From Chitinophaga caseinilytica (lineage in GTDB: Bacteria > Bacteroidota > Bacteroidia > Chitinophagales > Chitinophagaceae), in contig NZ_CP150096.1 in assembly GCF_038396765.1 (NCBI RefSeq), positions 1,719,001-1,783,000 of the forward strand: a stretch of 64,000 nt of DNA. Direction: 5' to 3'. This document shows positions 27,646-37,100 of this stretch, piece after piece. Each line of letters begins with the position of its first letter. Position 1 is the first letter of the stretch. The notes beneath the pieces are model-generated. The model worked only from the letters and a program-made list of their open reading frames with translations, had not been told where the DNA came from and made no database searches. Position numbers and translations under genes: made by a program.

Positions 27646-28448
27646 TGAACGCATATTCGAAAAGCCATTTACTGCTGAGCGCGGAGAATATTCATTTGCA
27701 GTATGGCGAAAAAGTGATCCTCCGCGACATTAACTTCAAGATCCACAACGTTCACCGCGAAGGCGTGGAACAGGGCCAGGTAGTGGCGCTCATCGGGCGG
27801 AGCGGCCTGGGCAAGACGCAGCTGTTCAAGGTACTTTCCGGGCTGGTGCCCCCCACGCAGGGGACCGTCCGCATCGGGGCAGACCAGCATCCCGTACAGG
27901 CCGGCCAGGTGGGTATCGTGCCGCAGAACTACATCCTGTTCCAGCACCGTACCATCTACCAGAACCTCCGCATCGGCCTCGACCATTCCGGCGTTGCGCT
28001 CAGCGATGCCGAGAAAAAGCGGATCATCGAAGATTACGCCACCACTTTCGAGCTGATGGACCATCTCAAAAAGTACCCCGCGCAATTGAGCGGGGGCCAG
28101 CGGCAGCGGGTGTCCATCATCCAGCAGGTACTTACCGGCAACCGGTTCATTTTGCTCGACGAGCCTTTCTCCGGCCTGGACATTCTGATGATCGACCGGG
28201 TGATAGCACTGTTATTGAAAGTTTCGACGCTGCACGAAGAAAACACCCTCATCGTGGTGAGCCACGACATCGAGAATGCCGCGGCCGTGTCTGACACGGT
28301 GTGGCTCATGGGAACGGAAGACGGCAAGCCCGGCGCCACCATCCGCAAGGAATACGACCTCTGCGAAATGGGGCTCGCCTGGAACCCGGAGATCCGTACG
28401 GACCGGAGGTTCGTGGAACTGATCGATGAGATACGTAAAGGGTTGTAG
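27645..28448 (+). CDS. ABC ATPase of the SBP-OmpA transporter
   Basis: 267 residues with Walker A GRSGLGKTQ, Q-loop IVPQNYILF, signature LSGGQRQRVSI, Walker B FILLDEP with the catalytic Glu, and switch His in VVSHD. An insertion before Walker A (FKIHNVHREGVEQGQVVA) lengthens the first strands compared with SsuB/TauB. It closes the operon and is followed by a bidirectional terminator. Confidence 0.92.
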   Translation: MNAYSKSHLLLSAENIHLQYGEKVILRDINFKIHNVHREGVEQGQVVALIGRSGLGKTQLFKVLSGLVPPTQGTVRIGADQHPVQAGQVGIVPQNYILFQHRTIYQNLRIGLDHSGVALSDAEKKRIIEDYATTFELMDHLKKYPAQLSGGQRQRVSIIQQVLTGNRFILLDEPFSGLDILMIDRVIALLLKVSTLHEENTLIVVSHDIENAAAVSDTVWLMGTEDGKPGATIRKEYDLCEMGLAWNPEIRTDRRFVELIDEIRKGL

Positions 28449-28468
28449 TTTGACGTTCGTAAAATAAA

Positions 28469-28506
28469 ACAAGGGCGGGGAATGATCTCCGCCCTTGTTG
28501 TTTTTG
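28469..28506. terminator. Bidirectional terminator
   Basis: ACAAGGGCGG ... CCGCCCTTGT hairpin with T run, between the ABC ATPase and the convergent DUF4332 gene. Confidence 0.88.
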
Positions 28507-28518
28507 CGAGTCGCTGAA

Positions 28519-28926
28519 TTAATAAGATATAGCCGGCTCCAGGTCGCGCGCCTGGTCGATCATCGACTGTATCTCCGACAGTGAGGGCGCCCGGCCGCTG
28601 AGGTTCTTCAGCTGGTTCAGTTCGGTCACCTTGGCGTGGAGGTTTTCGGCGTTGCGGTTCCGCAGTTCCTTCACCGTATCTACACCGGCGGCTTCGAGCA
28701 GCTCGGCGAACTGGTCGCCCACGCCGTTCAACCGCATCAGGTCTGCATGGTTCACCCATGTGAGGATCAAAGTTTCCGGAATGCCTGTAGATTCCGCGAT
28801 GCGGGAACGGCCGCTTTTGGCCTGCCCGTCTTCCAGCAGCTTCGCCACGGTGTCAATACCGATGCCTTTCAGTTTTCCTGCGAAGTTGGGCCCTATGCCC
28901 TGGATCTCTTGTATCGGATAGCTCAT
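28519..28926 (-). CDS. DUF4332 helix-hairpin-helix protein
   Basis: 135 residues with two helix-hairpin-helix repeats: IQGIGPNFAGKLKGIGIDTV near the N terminus and LNGVGDQFAELLEAAGVDTV in the middle, followed by the RNRNAENLHAKV helix. This is the layout of DUF4332 proteins, which resemble the HhH modules of DNA polymerases and ribosomal protein L17-associated sequences. Non-specific nucleic acid binding is likely. No partner in the neighbourhood. Confidence 0.85.
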   Translation of the reverse strand: MSYPIQEIQGIGPNFAGKLKGIGIDTVAKLLEDGQAKSGRSRIAESTGIPETLILTWVNHADLMRLNGVGDQFAELLEAAGVDTVKELRNRNAENLHAKVTELNQLKNLSGRAPSLSEIQSMIDQARDLEPAISY

Positions 28927-29041
28927 AAAACAGATTGGTTTTGGTAAATGGAAATTAAGGAAAAGGGCACAGTTGTTGGCAAAAAAAATGTTAATTCGCT
29001 GTCAATCATGGATTGCCGTTTTCAGGCTCTCCTTTAACCCT

Positions 29042-29049
29042 TACATTTG
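29042..29049 (+). promoter_or_regulatory. -7 element of the M23 peptidase gene, 4 nt before ATG
   Basis: TACATTTG followed by CAGG and the ATG at 29054. Predicts a leaderless mRNA. The nearest TTG (29013) is rather far upstream (26 nt). Confidence 0.45.
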
Positions 29050-29053
29050 CAGG

Positions 29054-30751
29054 ATGAAAAGATCGATCGCCCTCTTGCTCATGCTCCCGCAATTCGTGCA
29101 GGCGCAGTCGATGCCGGAGAAACATTACCCGAAAGGTTATTTCAGGAACCCGTTGAACGTACCCATGGAACTCGCCGGCAACTTCGGCGAACTGCGTCCC
29201 AATCACTTCCATTCCGGGCTGGACCTCAAGACCCAACAGCGCGAAAACCTCCCCGTTCACGCCGCGGCCGACGGCTATGTGAGCCGCGTCGGCGTGTCGC
29301 ACACCGGCTTCGGGAACGTGCTCTACATCACGCATCCCAACGGCTACACAACGGTATACGCCCACCTCAATAAATTCTTTCCGCAGCTCGACGAATACGT
29401 GGAGCGCAAACAATATGAGCTCGAAAGCTGGGCGGCAGACCTCACCATCCCGCCAGACCTTTTCCCCGTTAGAAAAGGGGAATTCGTTGCCTGGAGCGGA
29501 AATACGGGCGGCTCCGCAGGCCCGCACCTCCATTTCGAGATCCGCGATTCCCACACCGAAAAGCCCCTCAACGGCATGCTCTTCGGTTTCAATATCCCCG
29601 ACACCCGCGACCCGGAAATCTCCCGCATCGTGGTGTACGACCGCAACCGGAGCATCTTCGAGCAAACGCCCCTGGTAGTGCCGGTCCATAAGGGGAAAGA
29701 CGGGAAATACGCCGCCAGCCGGCCGCTCGTACAGGTGCCCACCAGCAAGGTGAGCCTGGGCGTGAGCGCGCTCGACCGGCAGTCCAATTCCCCCAATCCC
29801 AACGGCATCTACGAAGCCATGCTGCTCCGCGATGGGGCGCTGGACCTGGGTTTCCAGCTGGATAATATCGGGTACGACGAAACGCGCTACCTCAACGCGC
29901 ACATCGATTATAAAATGAAGAAAGGCGGCGGGCCGTACGTGCAACTGCTGTTCGCGCTCCCCGGCAACCAGCTCGATATTTACCACGACAAAGCAGGAGA
30001 AGATGGGGTGATCGACCTGTCTGACGGGCAGGCGCACCCGGTGACCGTCCGCGTAACGGACGCTTACGGCAACGCTTCCGACGTGAAGATTTCGCTGCAG
30101 CAGAGCGGCGGTAAAACGGCCGAAGCGGCCTGTGCCAACCGGATGTTCCCCGAATCGATGAACATTTTCGAGAACAACCAGGTGGAGTTCAGTCTGGACG
30201 AAGGCTCGCTGTACGACGAGGTTTGTTTCCGGTATTCGGAGATCGCGGCGGGTGGCGGATATTCGAATATTTACCGTTTGCATTCCGCGCTCGTGCCGCT
30301 GCATGCAGGGTTCAGTCTGCGGATAAAACCCACGCGCGCGGTGCCGGCGCATTTGAAGGATAAGATGGTGCTGGAGCGGAAAGGGTTAGGGGAAAGTGTG
30401 ACGGCGGCCACGGCGGAGGAAGATGGCTGGTATCGCGGAAGCTCGCGGGACCTGGGGGATTTTCAACTGGTGGTCGATACCATTCCCCCGAAAATCACGC
30501 CGCTGGGCGGTATCAGGCAAAACGCCAACCTGGGCGGAGCGGGGCGCATCACGTTCAGTATGAGTGACGACAGCGGGGTGAAATCCTACCGCGCGGAACT
30601 CGACGGAAAATGGTTGCGCTTTTCGCGAAAAAGTAACGTAGTTTCTTATATTTTTGATAAGCATTGCCCTCCGGGTACGCATACCCTTACGCTCACCGTG
30701 ACGGACATTGCCAATAACTCATCCACATATACTTTGACGTTTAAACGCTAG
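29054..30751 (+). CDS. Secreted M23 (LytM) peptidase
   Basis: From ATG 29054 the product is 565 residues with a signal peptide (MKRSIALLLMLPQFVQAQS). The LytM domain is at about 30-175 and keeps the zinc ligands: the HSGLD motif in NHFHSGLDL and the H-L-H motif in GPHLHFEIRD. The C-terminal 380 residues are beta-rich and appear to be immunoglobulin-like domains (RAELDGKWLRFSRKSN, THTLTLTVTDIANNSS). It should cut peptide cross-links in peptidoglycan. The longer upstream frame to 28973 is unlikely because it crosses the promoter and would bury the signal peptide. Confidence 0.9.
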   Translation: MKRSIALLLMLPQFVQAQSMPEKHYPKGYFRNPLNVPMELAGNFGELRPNHFHSGLDLKTQQRENLPVHAAADGYVSRVGVSHTGFGNVLYITHPNGYTTVYAHLNKFFPQLDEYVERKQYELESWAADLTIPPDLFPVRKGEFVAWSGNTGGSAGPHLHFEIRDSHTEKPLNGMLFGFNIPDTRDPEISRIVVYDRNRSIFEQTPLVVPVHKGKDGKYAASRPLVQVPTSKVSLGVSALDRQSNSPNPNGIYEAMLLRDGALDLGFQLDNIGYDETRYLNAHIDYKMKKGGGPYVQLLFALPGNQLDIYHDKAGEDGVIDLSDGQAHPVTVRVTDAYGNASDVKISLQQSGGKTAEAACANRMFPESMNIFENNQVEFSLDEGSLYDEVCFRYSEIAAGGGYSNIYRLHSALVPLHAGFSLRIKPTRAVPAHLKDKMVLERKGLGESVTAATAEEDGWYRGSSRDLGDFQLVVDTIPPKITPLGGIRQNANLGGAGRITFSMSDDSGVKSYRAELDGKWLRFSRKSNVVSYIFDKHCPPGTHTLTLTVTDIANNSSTYTLTFKR

Positions 30752-30758
30752 TAAAACC

Positions 30759-32117
30759 ATGACGCATCTGCAACCTGGGGTAAGCGCCCCCGACTTTTCC
30801 GCCGTGGACCAGCATGGTAACACCATATCGCTGGCCGATTTCAGAGGAAAGAAAGTCATCCTCTATTTTTACCCGCACGACATGACGCCAGGCTGTACAA
30901 CCCAGGCCTGCAATCTCCGTGATCACCATTCCCAGCTGTTGAACAGAGGGTATGCCGTGATCGGCGTTAGTGAGGATGACGAGGCGAGCCACAAGAAATT
31001 TAGCGACAAGTACGACCTGCCCTTTCCCATTCTCGTGGATACCAGCCACGACATCCTGAATGCCTACGGCGTTTGGGGCGAAAAGACATTCATGGGCCGT
31101 ACTTACGACGGTACCCATCGTACCACTTTCCTCATCGATGAAGAAGGCAACATCGCCCACATCATCGCAAAACCAGACAACGGAGACCACGCCCGCGAGA
31201 TCATCGAGCTCTGGGAAGGCCACACCGATGGTTGGGTAGACGTGAAGCCGGAAGAAGAGAAAGCCGCTGAGCCCGTAGCCGCCGCAACCACGGAAACAAC
31301 CGTTGAAGCTGCCGCGCCCACTGCTGCACCTGCTCCGGCCGCGCCTACTAAAAAAGCGCCCGCCAAAAAGAAGGCCGCCGCTCCCGCTGAAAAGAAAGCG
31401 GAACCTGCAGCTCCCGCCAAAAAGCCTGCTGCCAAAGCAAAACCGGCTCCGAAAGCGAAAGCCGCTACCAAAGTGAAGCCCGCCGCCAAGAAAGCCGCTG
31501 CTAAAGCTGCACCTGCCAAACCCGCTGCGAAAAAGGCTGCCGCTAAACCCGCCGCCAAAAAAGCTGCTGCTAAGGCAAAACCCGTAGCGAAGAAAGCCGT
31601 CGTTAAAGCGAAACCCGCTCCGAAAGGCAAAGCCAAAGCGGCCGTAAAGGCCAAACCGGTAGCGAAGAAAGCGGCAGCCAAGAAGGCTGTTGTTAAAACA
31701 AAACCGGTAGCGAAAAAAGCAGTAGTGAAAGCGAAGCCCGCTCCGAAAGGCAAAGCCAAAGCGGCCGTAAAGGCCAAACCGGTAGCGAAGAAAGCGGCAG
31801 CTAAGAAGGCCGCCGTGAAAGCAAAACCGGTAGCGAAGAAAGCCGTAGTGAAAGCGAAACCCGCTCCGAAGGGCAAAGCGAAAGCCGCTGTAAAAGCCAA
31901 ACCGGTAGCCAAAAAAGCCGCCATTAAAACGAAACCTGCCCCCAAAGCGAAAGCTAAGGCAGCCGTAAAGGCGAAACCCGCTCCCAAGGCCAAAGCGAAA
32001 CCCGTAGCCAAAAAAGCCGCGGCGAAAGCAAAGCCGGTAGCCAAGAAGGCGGCTTCCAAAACCAAGCCGAAACCCGCAGGCTGGGGCACGCCCAAAGCGA
32101 AAGCTAAAAAACGATAA
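30759..32117 (+). CDS. bcp: Bcp/PrxQ peroxiredoxin with lysine/alanine/proline-rich histone-H1-like tail
   Basis: 452 residues. Residues 1-155 are a complete PrxQ/Bcp thiol peroxidase (GVSAPDFSAVDQHG, and TPGCTTQACNLRD with peroxidatic and resolving Cys four residues apart). Residues about 170-452 are a low-complexity tail of Lys, Ala and Pro (KKAAAK, KAKPVAKK, KAKPAPKGKAK) with very high positive charge, like eukaryotic histone H1 tails or bacterial H1-like proteins. The tail is partly built from 123-bp tandem DNA repeats. A normal Bcp is about 150 residues, so this protein is three times longer. The tail probably holds the enzyme on DNA or RNA; that is inference. Confidence 0.9.
   Translation: MTHLQPGVSAPDFSAVDQHGNTISLADFRGKKVILYFYPHDMTPGCTTQACNLRDHHSQLLNRGYAVIGVSEDDEASHKKFSDKYDLPFPILVDTSHDILNAYGVWGEKTFMGRTYDGTHRTTFLIDEEGNIAHIIAKPDNGDHAREIIELWEGHTDGWVDVKPEEEKAAEPVAAATTETTVEAAAPTAAPAPAAPTKKAPAKKKAAAPAEKKAEPAAPAKKPAAKAKPAPKAKAATKVKPAAKKAAAKAAPAKPAAKKAAAKPAAKKAAAKAKPVAKKAVVKAKPAPKGKAKAAVKAKPVAKKAAAKKAVVKTKPVAKKAVVKAKPAPKGKAKAAVKAKPVAKKAAAKKAAVKAKPVAKKAVVKAKPAPKGKAKAAVKAKPVAKKAAIKTKPAPKAKAKAAVKAKPAPKAKAKPVAKKAAAKAKPVAKKAASKTKPKPAGWGTPKAKAKKR
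31571..31935 (+). repeat. 123-bp (41-codon) tandem repeats inside the bcp tail
   Basis: The block beginning AAACCCGCTCCGAA occurs at 31611, 31734 (with one change) and 31857, spaced exactly 123 bp apart, and the sequence around each copy is nearly identical. The repeats keep the reading frame. Tail length is therefore likely to vary between strains. Confidence 0.85.
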
Positions 32118-32156
32118 CGAATAGCGGTAACGATATCCGCGCCGTAAAGCGCAAAT

Positions 32157-32185
32157 GAAAGGCTGGCCATGATGGTCAGCCTTTC
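32157..32185 (+). terminator. Hairpin after bcp
   Basis: GAAAGGCTG-G-CCAT-G-ATGG-T-CAGCCTTTC, 39 bp after the bcp stop. The T tract is short. Almost the same hairpin recurs at 32356. Confidence 0.65.
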
Positions 32186-32355
32186 ATGTTTCGGAAAATA
32201 CCTGTCCCGGGCCGTACACTGCTATTGCTGCCAGTAAATGTTGTCAACAAAGCATCTGTCGATAAAAGTAGGGAACAGCGTTCCGGGCATAAAAAGTCCG
32301 GCTTCGAAATGACAGGGCATTCGGTACAAAAATTCGCCTACCAGGTACAAAAGAA

Positions 32356-32381
32356 AAAGGCTGACCATGCGGTCAGCCTTT
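32356..32381 (-). terminator. Terminator of gldJ
   Basis: AAAGGCTGACC-ATGC-GGTCAGCCTTT. On the minus strand it runs into TTTTCTTTTG. It shares its arms with the hairpin at 32157. Confidence 0.8.
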
Positions 32382-32402
32382 CCTGTATGCTAAAAGAGCG
32401 GA

Positions 32403-33956
32403 TTAGCGTTTCTGGCGCTGGGCGCGGAAAACCTGACCCGTTTTAAACTTGTTGCCTTCGGGGCTGCCTACACGGTCCATCGCACAACGGAAGCCTACGG
32501 TGTTGGTCGCCATTTCTTCCTGCATGTAGCGGCGGGTACCGGGAGAAAGCCAGTAGGCACGGTCGTTCCAGCTACCACCTTTGATCACGCGGGATTTGTC
32601 GTTGATCAGGGTAGTGACGCCGTAACCGTATTCCACGAGCGAAAGGGAGTCACCATCGAGGTAGTTGATCACGTCGCCTTTCTGGTAGTTCAGCCGGCTG
32701 GCGGATTCTTCATCCGTTACGTCGCGCATTTTCAGCACGCCGAGGCTGTCTTTTTCGAACTCCTTGTTCTCGTTTTGATATACCGTCTGGAATTTGTTAC
32801 CACGGAAGTAGTTGAAGTCGTCACCATCGATGGTGGTCAACGGCCTGTACACGTCGTTCACCCACTCGCTCACGTTACCCGACATGTTATACACGCCGAA
32901 GTTGTTGGGAAAGAAGGAACGAACGGGAGCGGGGATGGAAGCCCGGTCGTTCAGACCGCCGGCCATACCCATGTTGTCGCCCGAGCCGCGTTTGAAGTTC
33001 GCCAGGAACTGACCTTGCCAGTTACCGCGGCGGATATCGCGCAGGCCGGCGTTGTTGGTGCCCCAGGAGTAGATCTGTTTGTTGAGGATCAGCTCTTCCC
33101 CGCGTTTGCCTTCTTTCTTGGAAGGACTGGGGTTCTGACCGATATATCCCAGCGCGGCGTATTCCCATTCAGCTTCCGTGGGCAGGCGGTAGTTCGGCAG
33201 CATGATACCGTCTTCGAACTGCGCGCCACGGGGAGAACCGTCGGCATTGGCGAATTGTTTCTTCGCGGTTTTGGACATTTTGCCGGGGGTACCTTCGTAC
33301 AGGCCGGCCATGTAGGCTTTGGAATCGAACGTGTTATCGTCTGCCTGGTTCATGATGTCTGCCTTGGAAAGAAGGCCGGCGTCCATGAGGAGTTTTTCGT
33401 TCACACGGTTGGAGCGCCATTTGGCGTAATCGGTCGCCTGTTTCCAGGAAACGCCTACCACCGGGTAATCGTTATAGGCAGGGTGACGGAAGTAGTATTC
33501 CACGAGCGGCTCGTTGTAAGCCAGTTCGCTACGCCAAACGAGGGAGTCGGGCAATGCGCCGCGGTAAACGTCGGGGAAAGATTCTCCGTACACGCGGTTC
33601 AGCCAGAACAGGTACTCGCGGTAGTTCACGTTGGATACTTCATTCTCGTCGATGTAAAACGACGAAACCGTAATACGGCGGGGGATATTGTTCCAGTCGC
33701 CCATCACATCCTGCTCCGTGGCGCCCATGGCGAACGTACCGCCCTGAACGAACACAAGTCCCGGACCAGTGAACTGGTCTTTGCTCTTGGCAACGGAGAA
33801 ACCACCCATCTTGGGGTCGTTATAATTCCAGCCTGTAGCGGAAGAAGCGTCCTTCTTCTTCCCGAACAGCCCGCCGCCGCCGTTCTTGCTGCAGGCAGAC
33901 ATGGACATTACCACGCTGGTGCCCACAATCAAGGATAAGGAGGTTAATCTGTGCAT
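32403..33956 (-). CDS. gldJ: Gliding motility / T9SS lipoprotein GldJ (FGE-sulfatase fold)
   Basis: 517 residues with a lipobox at Cys22 (VVMSMSAC). The body is a formylglycine-generating-enzyme-like fold: LVFVQGGTFAMGATEQD, GVSWKQATDYAKWRSN, YRLPTEAEWEYAALG, NMSGNVSEWV, RVIKGGSWNDRAYW and a final VGFRCAMD. GldJ and GldK share this fold. I choose GldJ because porU and porV are divergent neighbours, as in Flavobacterium johnsoniae, whereas GldK normally heads the gldKLMN operon. GldJ stabilises the T9SS/gliding machinery at the outer membrane. Confidence 0.82.
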   Translation of the reverse strand: MHRLTSLSLIVGTSVVMSMSACSKNGGGGLFGKKKDASSATGWNYNDPKMGGFSVAKSKDQFTGPGLVFVQGGTFAMGATEQDVMGDWNNIPRRITVSSFYIDENEVSNVNYREYLFWLNRVYGESFPDVYRGALPDSLVWRSELAYNEPLVEYYFRHPAYNDYPVVGVSWKQATDYAKWRSNRVNEKLLMDAGLLSKADIMNQADDNTFDSKAYMAGLYEGTPGKMSKTAKKQFANADGSPRGAQFEDGIMLPNYRLPTEAEWEYAALGYIGQNPSPSKKEGKRGEELILNKQIYSWGTNNAGLRDIRRGNWQGQFLANFKRGSGDNMGMAGGLNDRASIPAPVRSFFPNNFGVYNMSGNVSEWVNDVYRPLTTIDGDDFNYFRGNKFQTVYQNENKEFEKDSLGVLKMRDVTDEESASRLNYQKGDVINYLDGDSLSLVEYGYGVTTLINDKSRVIKGGSWNDRAYWLSPGTRRYMQEEMATNTVGFRCAMDRVGSPEGNKFKTGQVFRAQRQKR

Positions 33957-34006
33957 GCGATAACAGCTTTTGATCGATACAATTTAGGTATTCAAATAGG
34001 TAAACG

Positions 34007-34036
34007 CAAATGTAATTCTTTTTATTTTATAGCAAA
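34007..34036 (-). promoter_or_regulatory. gldJ promoter (TTTG-N18-TACATTTG, minus strand)
   Basis: Read on the minus strand, TTTG (34036-34033) is followed after 18 nt by TACATTTG (34014-34007), a full match to the Bacteroidota -33/-7 consensus. The leader to the gldJ ATG is about 45 nt. Confidence 0.75.
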
Positions 34037-34095
34037 AATAAATAATCTGTAAACAGATGCGTGTAACGGGCGTTGTGAAACTCCCTGATATATAT

Positions 34096-34103
34096 TAGGT
34101 TTG
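34096..34103 (+). promoter_or_regulatory. -7-like element at the porU start
   Basis: TAGGTTTG ends one base before the GTG at 34105. If used, transcription would begin at or just inside the predicted start, so either the message is leaderless or the start is a little further downstream. Confidence 0.35.
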
Positions 34104-34104
34104 T

Positions 34105-37100
34105 GTGATACAAGCTTTCCGACCTTATGCGCATCGCCCCCGGAGAACCCGCTTCCTGGCCCTGGCCATTTGCCTGCTGCCCGCCCTCGATTCGGCGGCG
34201 CAACGGCAATATGCATCCCGGTCGGTACTGGCAGCCGGTCAATGGCGGAAAGTGTCTGTTTCCCAGCCCGGCGTCTACCGCATTCCCCTGCAGGCCCTGC
34301 AGCGCTGGGGGCTCCCGGCCGAAGGGAAACCCGCTTCCTCCGTCCGCATCTTCAGCCACGGCGGCGATATCATCCCGGAAGATAACGCCATCCCCCGGCC
34401 CGATGACCTCCCCGAAATCGCCGTGACCGTCGTTGACGGGGGCGACGGTATTCTAAACGGCAACGATTACATTTTATTTTATGCGCCCGGCCCCCTCCGC
34501 CGGCAATTTTCCGCCGGGGAATGGGAACTCCGCTCCAACTTGTATGCGGATTCGGTCTGTTATTTTATTACCCTCGGCGCCGGAGGGCTCCGGATCCCTA
34601 CAGACGGCAGCGCCCCGCCGGTAACGGGATATATCAAGGAGTACGATTACCTCAGCGTGTTCGAGCAGGACAGACACAATATCCTTTCCGGCGGGAAGGA
34701 GTGGCTGGGCGACCGCTTTTCCGCGCTGCCGGAAGACGCCCTCGCGCGCACGTACCCCACGAATGCACCCGCGAACCTTACCGACGTGGTGTTACGGATC
34801 CGCTTCGCCGCGCGATCCACGTCTGGCGCGAAGTTCGTGATCACAGCAGGCGGCCAGGCGCTGGGGACACTCTTCCCGCCGCCCGTGCCCGGTAATATCT
34901 TTGATACCTACGCAACTACGGTAAACGGTTCCTTCCCTGCCGCCAACCCCGGCAATCTGACCGTTACCTTCTCCGGAAACGCAAGCGCACAGGGTTGGTT
35001 GGACTATTTTACCATCGAAGGCCGTGCTCCGCTTGCGCTTTCAGGACAAGGCCCCCTGCTTTTCCGCGACTCGCGCAGCTTTGGCGCGGGGAAAACCGCT
35101 GGTTTCGAGATCGCCGGAGCGGATGCCGGCACCCGGGTCTGGGACATCACCGATCCGCAGCGGCCCATCCAGCTAACAACGGAATCATCCAATAATACCC
35201 TGCGTTTCTCGCGCGATGCGGGCGTACTGCGCGAGTATGCCGCCTTCCGGCCGGATGGATTGCCAGAACCCACGTACATTGGGCCGGTTGCGAACCAGGA
35301 CCTTCACGGCCAGGCGCCCGCGCAAATGCTCATCATCACGCCGAAACAATTCCTGCCCCAGGCCGAAAAACTCGCCGCCTGGCGCCGGGAACATTCTGGC
35401 CTGAGCGTCAGTTGCGTAACTACCGACCTGATCTGGAACGAGTTCGGCAGCGGATTGGCGGACCCCTCGGCGCTGCGGGATTTCCTCAAGATGCATTACG
35501 ACCGCAAAGCCCTGCGGTTCGTGCTGCTCATGGGGCGCGCCGGTTACAACTATAAAAAATCATCCGTGGAAAGTGTGCCGGTTTGGCAAAGCCCGGCGTC
35601 GCTGCACGGCCTCAACACCCATCCCAGCGACGATTTCTACGCTTTCCTCGACGATAACGATGATATTTCGAAACACGGTCCCCTCCTCGATGTAGCCGTT
35701 GGCCGCCTGCCGGTTTCGACGGTGGAAGAGGCGGCTTCGGTGGTGGATAAGATCATCCGGTACGAATCGCCCGCGTCATTCGGGGAGTGGCGCCAGGAGC
35801 TGACTTTCGTGGCAGACGATGAAGATGCCAATCTCCATTTCGACGACGCGGAATCCGTCGCCAACATGATGGCCGGAGAATCCCCGGACTTCCACATCAA
35901 CAAGATTTACCTCGACGCCTATCCCCAGGTGGCGGGCTCTTCGGGCAGCCGCTATCCCGCGGTGAACGATGCCGTCCGCCACCGGATGAACGCCGGCAAC
36001 CTGGTCTGGAATTACAGTGGCCATGGCAGCGCCACCCGCCTGGCAGAAGAGGCCATTCTCAGCGAAACGTCTGCCGCGCAATGGGAAAATACCGATCGGT
36101 TGCCCCTGCTGATCACCGCTACCTGTGACTTTGCGCCGTTCGATCAGCCGGAGGTCCATCCGCTGGGCGCGCAGTTGCTGTTACGGAAAAATGGCGGAGC
36201 GATCGCGTTGCTGACCACTACCCGCGCCGTGCTCGCCGCTTCCAATAAAGTGATGAATGCCAATTACTTCCGTGAGGCCTTCCGCACAGGCGCTTCCGGG
36301 AAAATGCCGCTCCTCGGCGAAGGTGCGATGCGTGCCAAAAACGCTACGTATGCGCAATCGGCCGACGCGGTCAATAACCGTAAATTCCAGCTGCTCGGCG
36401 ATCCGGCGATGGCCATCGCTTTTCCGAAGCAGCGGATTTTCCTGGATTCCGTGAACGGAAAAGCCGCCAATGCCGCGGATTCCCTGAAGGCGCTGGGCTT
36501 TTACCGGCTTTCGGGCAGTGTGCGGGATGGGAACGGGAATGTGCGGACGGATTTTCATGGCCGGGTGCGTATTTCCGTTCATGACGCGCCGGGGCAACAG
36601 TTCACCCGCGCCAACGACCCCGGCAGCCAACGGGCGACGTTCGCAGCCGATGACCGGTTGCTGTTCCGCGGGAGCGATACCGTGATCGCCGGGCGCTTTT
36701 CAGCAGGGTTCGTGGTGCCGAAAGACATGTCGCAATCCGGTGCAGTGGCCGTGATGCGGTTCTATGCGGAAGGGAAATCCGAAGACGCGGGCGGCGCCTG
36801 GCGGGGCATGCGGCTGCGTGGGACGGCCGAAGCCGGGCAACCCGACGGGGAAGGCCCGGAGATCGGGGCCTGGATGGACAATACGAGGTTTACGGACGGT
36901 GGCCGCACATCGGCTTCGCCCACGCTACTGCTGCGTTTGAAGGATATTTCCGGGATCAACGCAGCGGGCAACGGCACGGGGCACGACATCACCGCTGTGC
37001 TCGACGATAATGCCCAGTTTTTCGTCCTGAATGAATTTTATGCCGCCACGCCGGGCACCTGGCAGGAAGGGACCCTACAATTCCCCATGGCGGGCCTTTC

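Noticed and set aside
28973..29053. Extended N terminus of the M23 peptidase
   Set aside because: It crosses the -7 element and would put 27 residues in front of a normal signal peptide.
31103..32170. Phe/Ala/Gly-rich minus-strand frame opposite the bcp tail
   Set aside because: Antisense reading of the Lys/Ala/Pro repeat; not a membrane protein.
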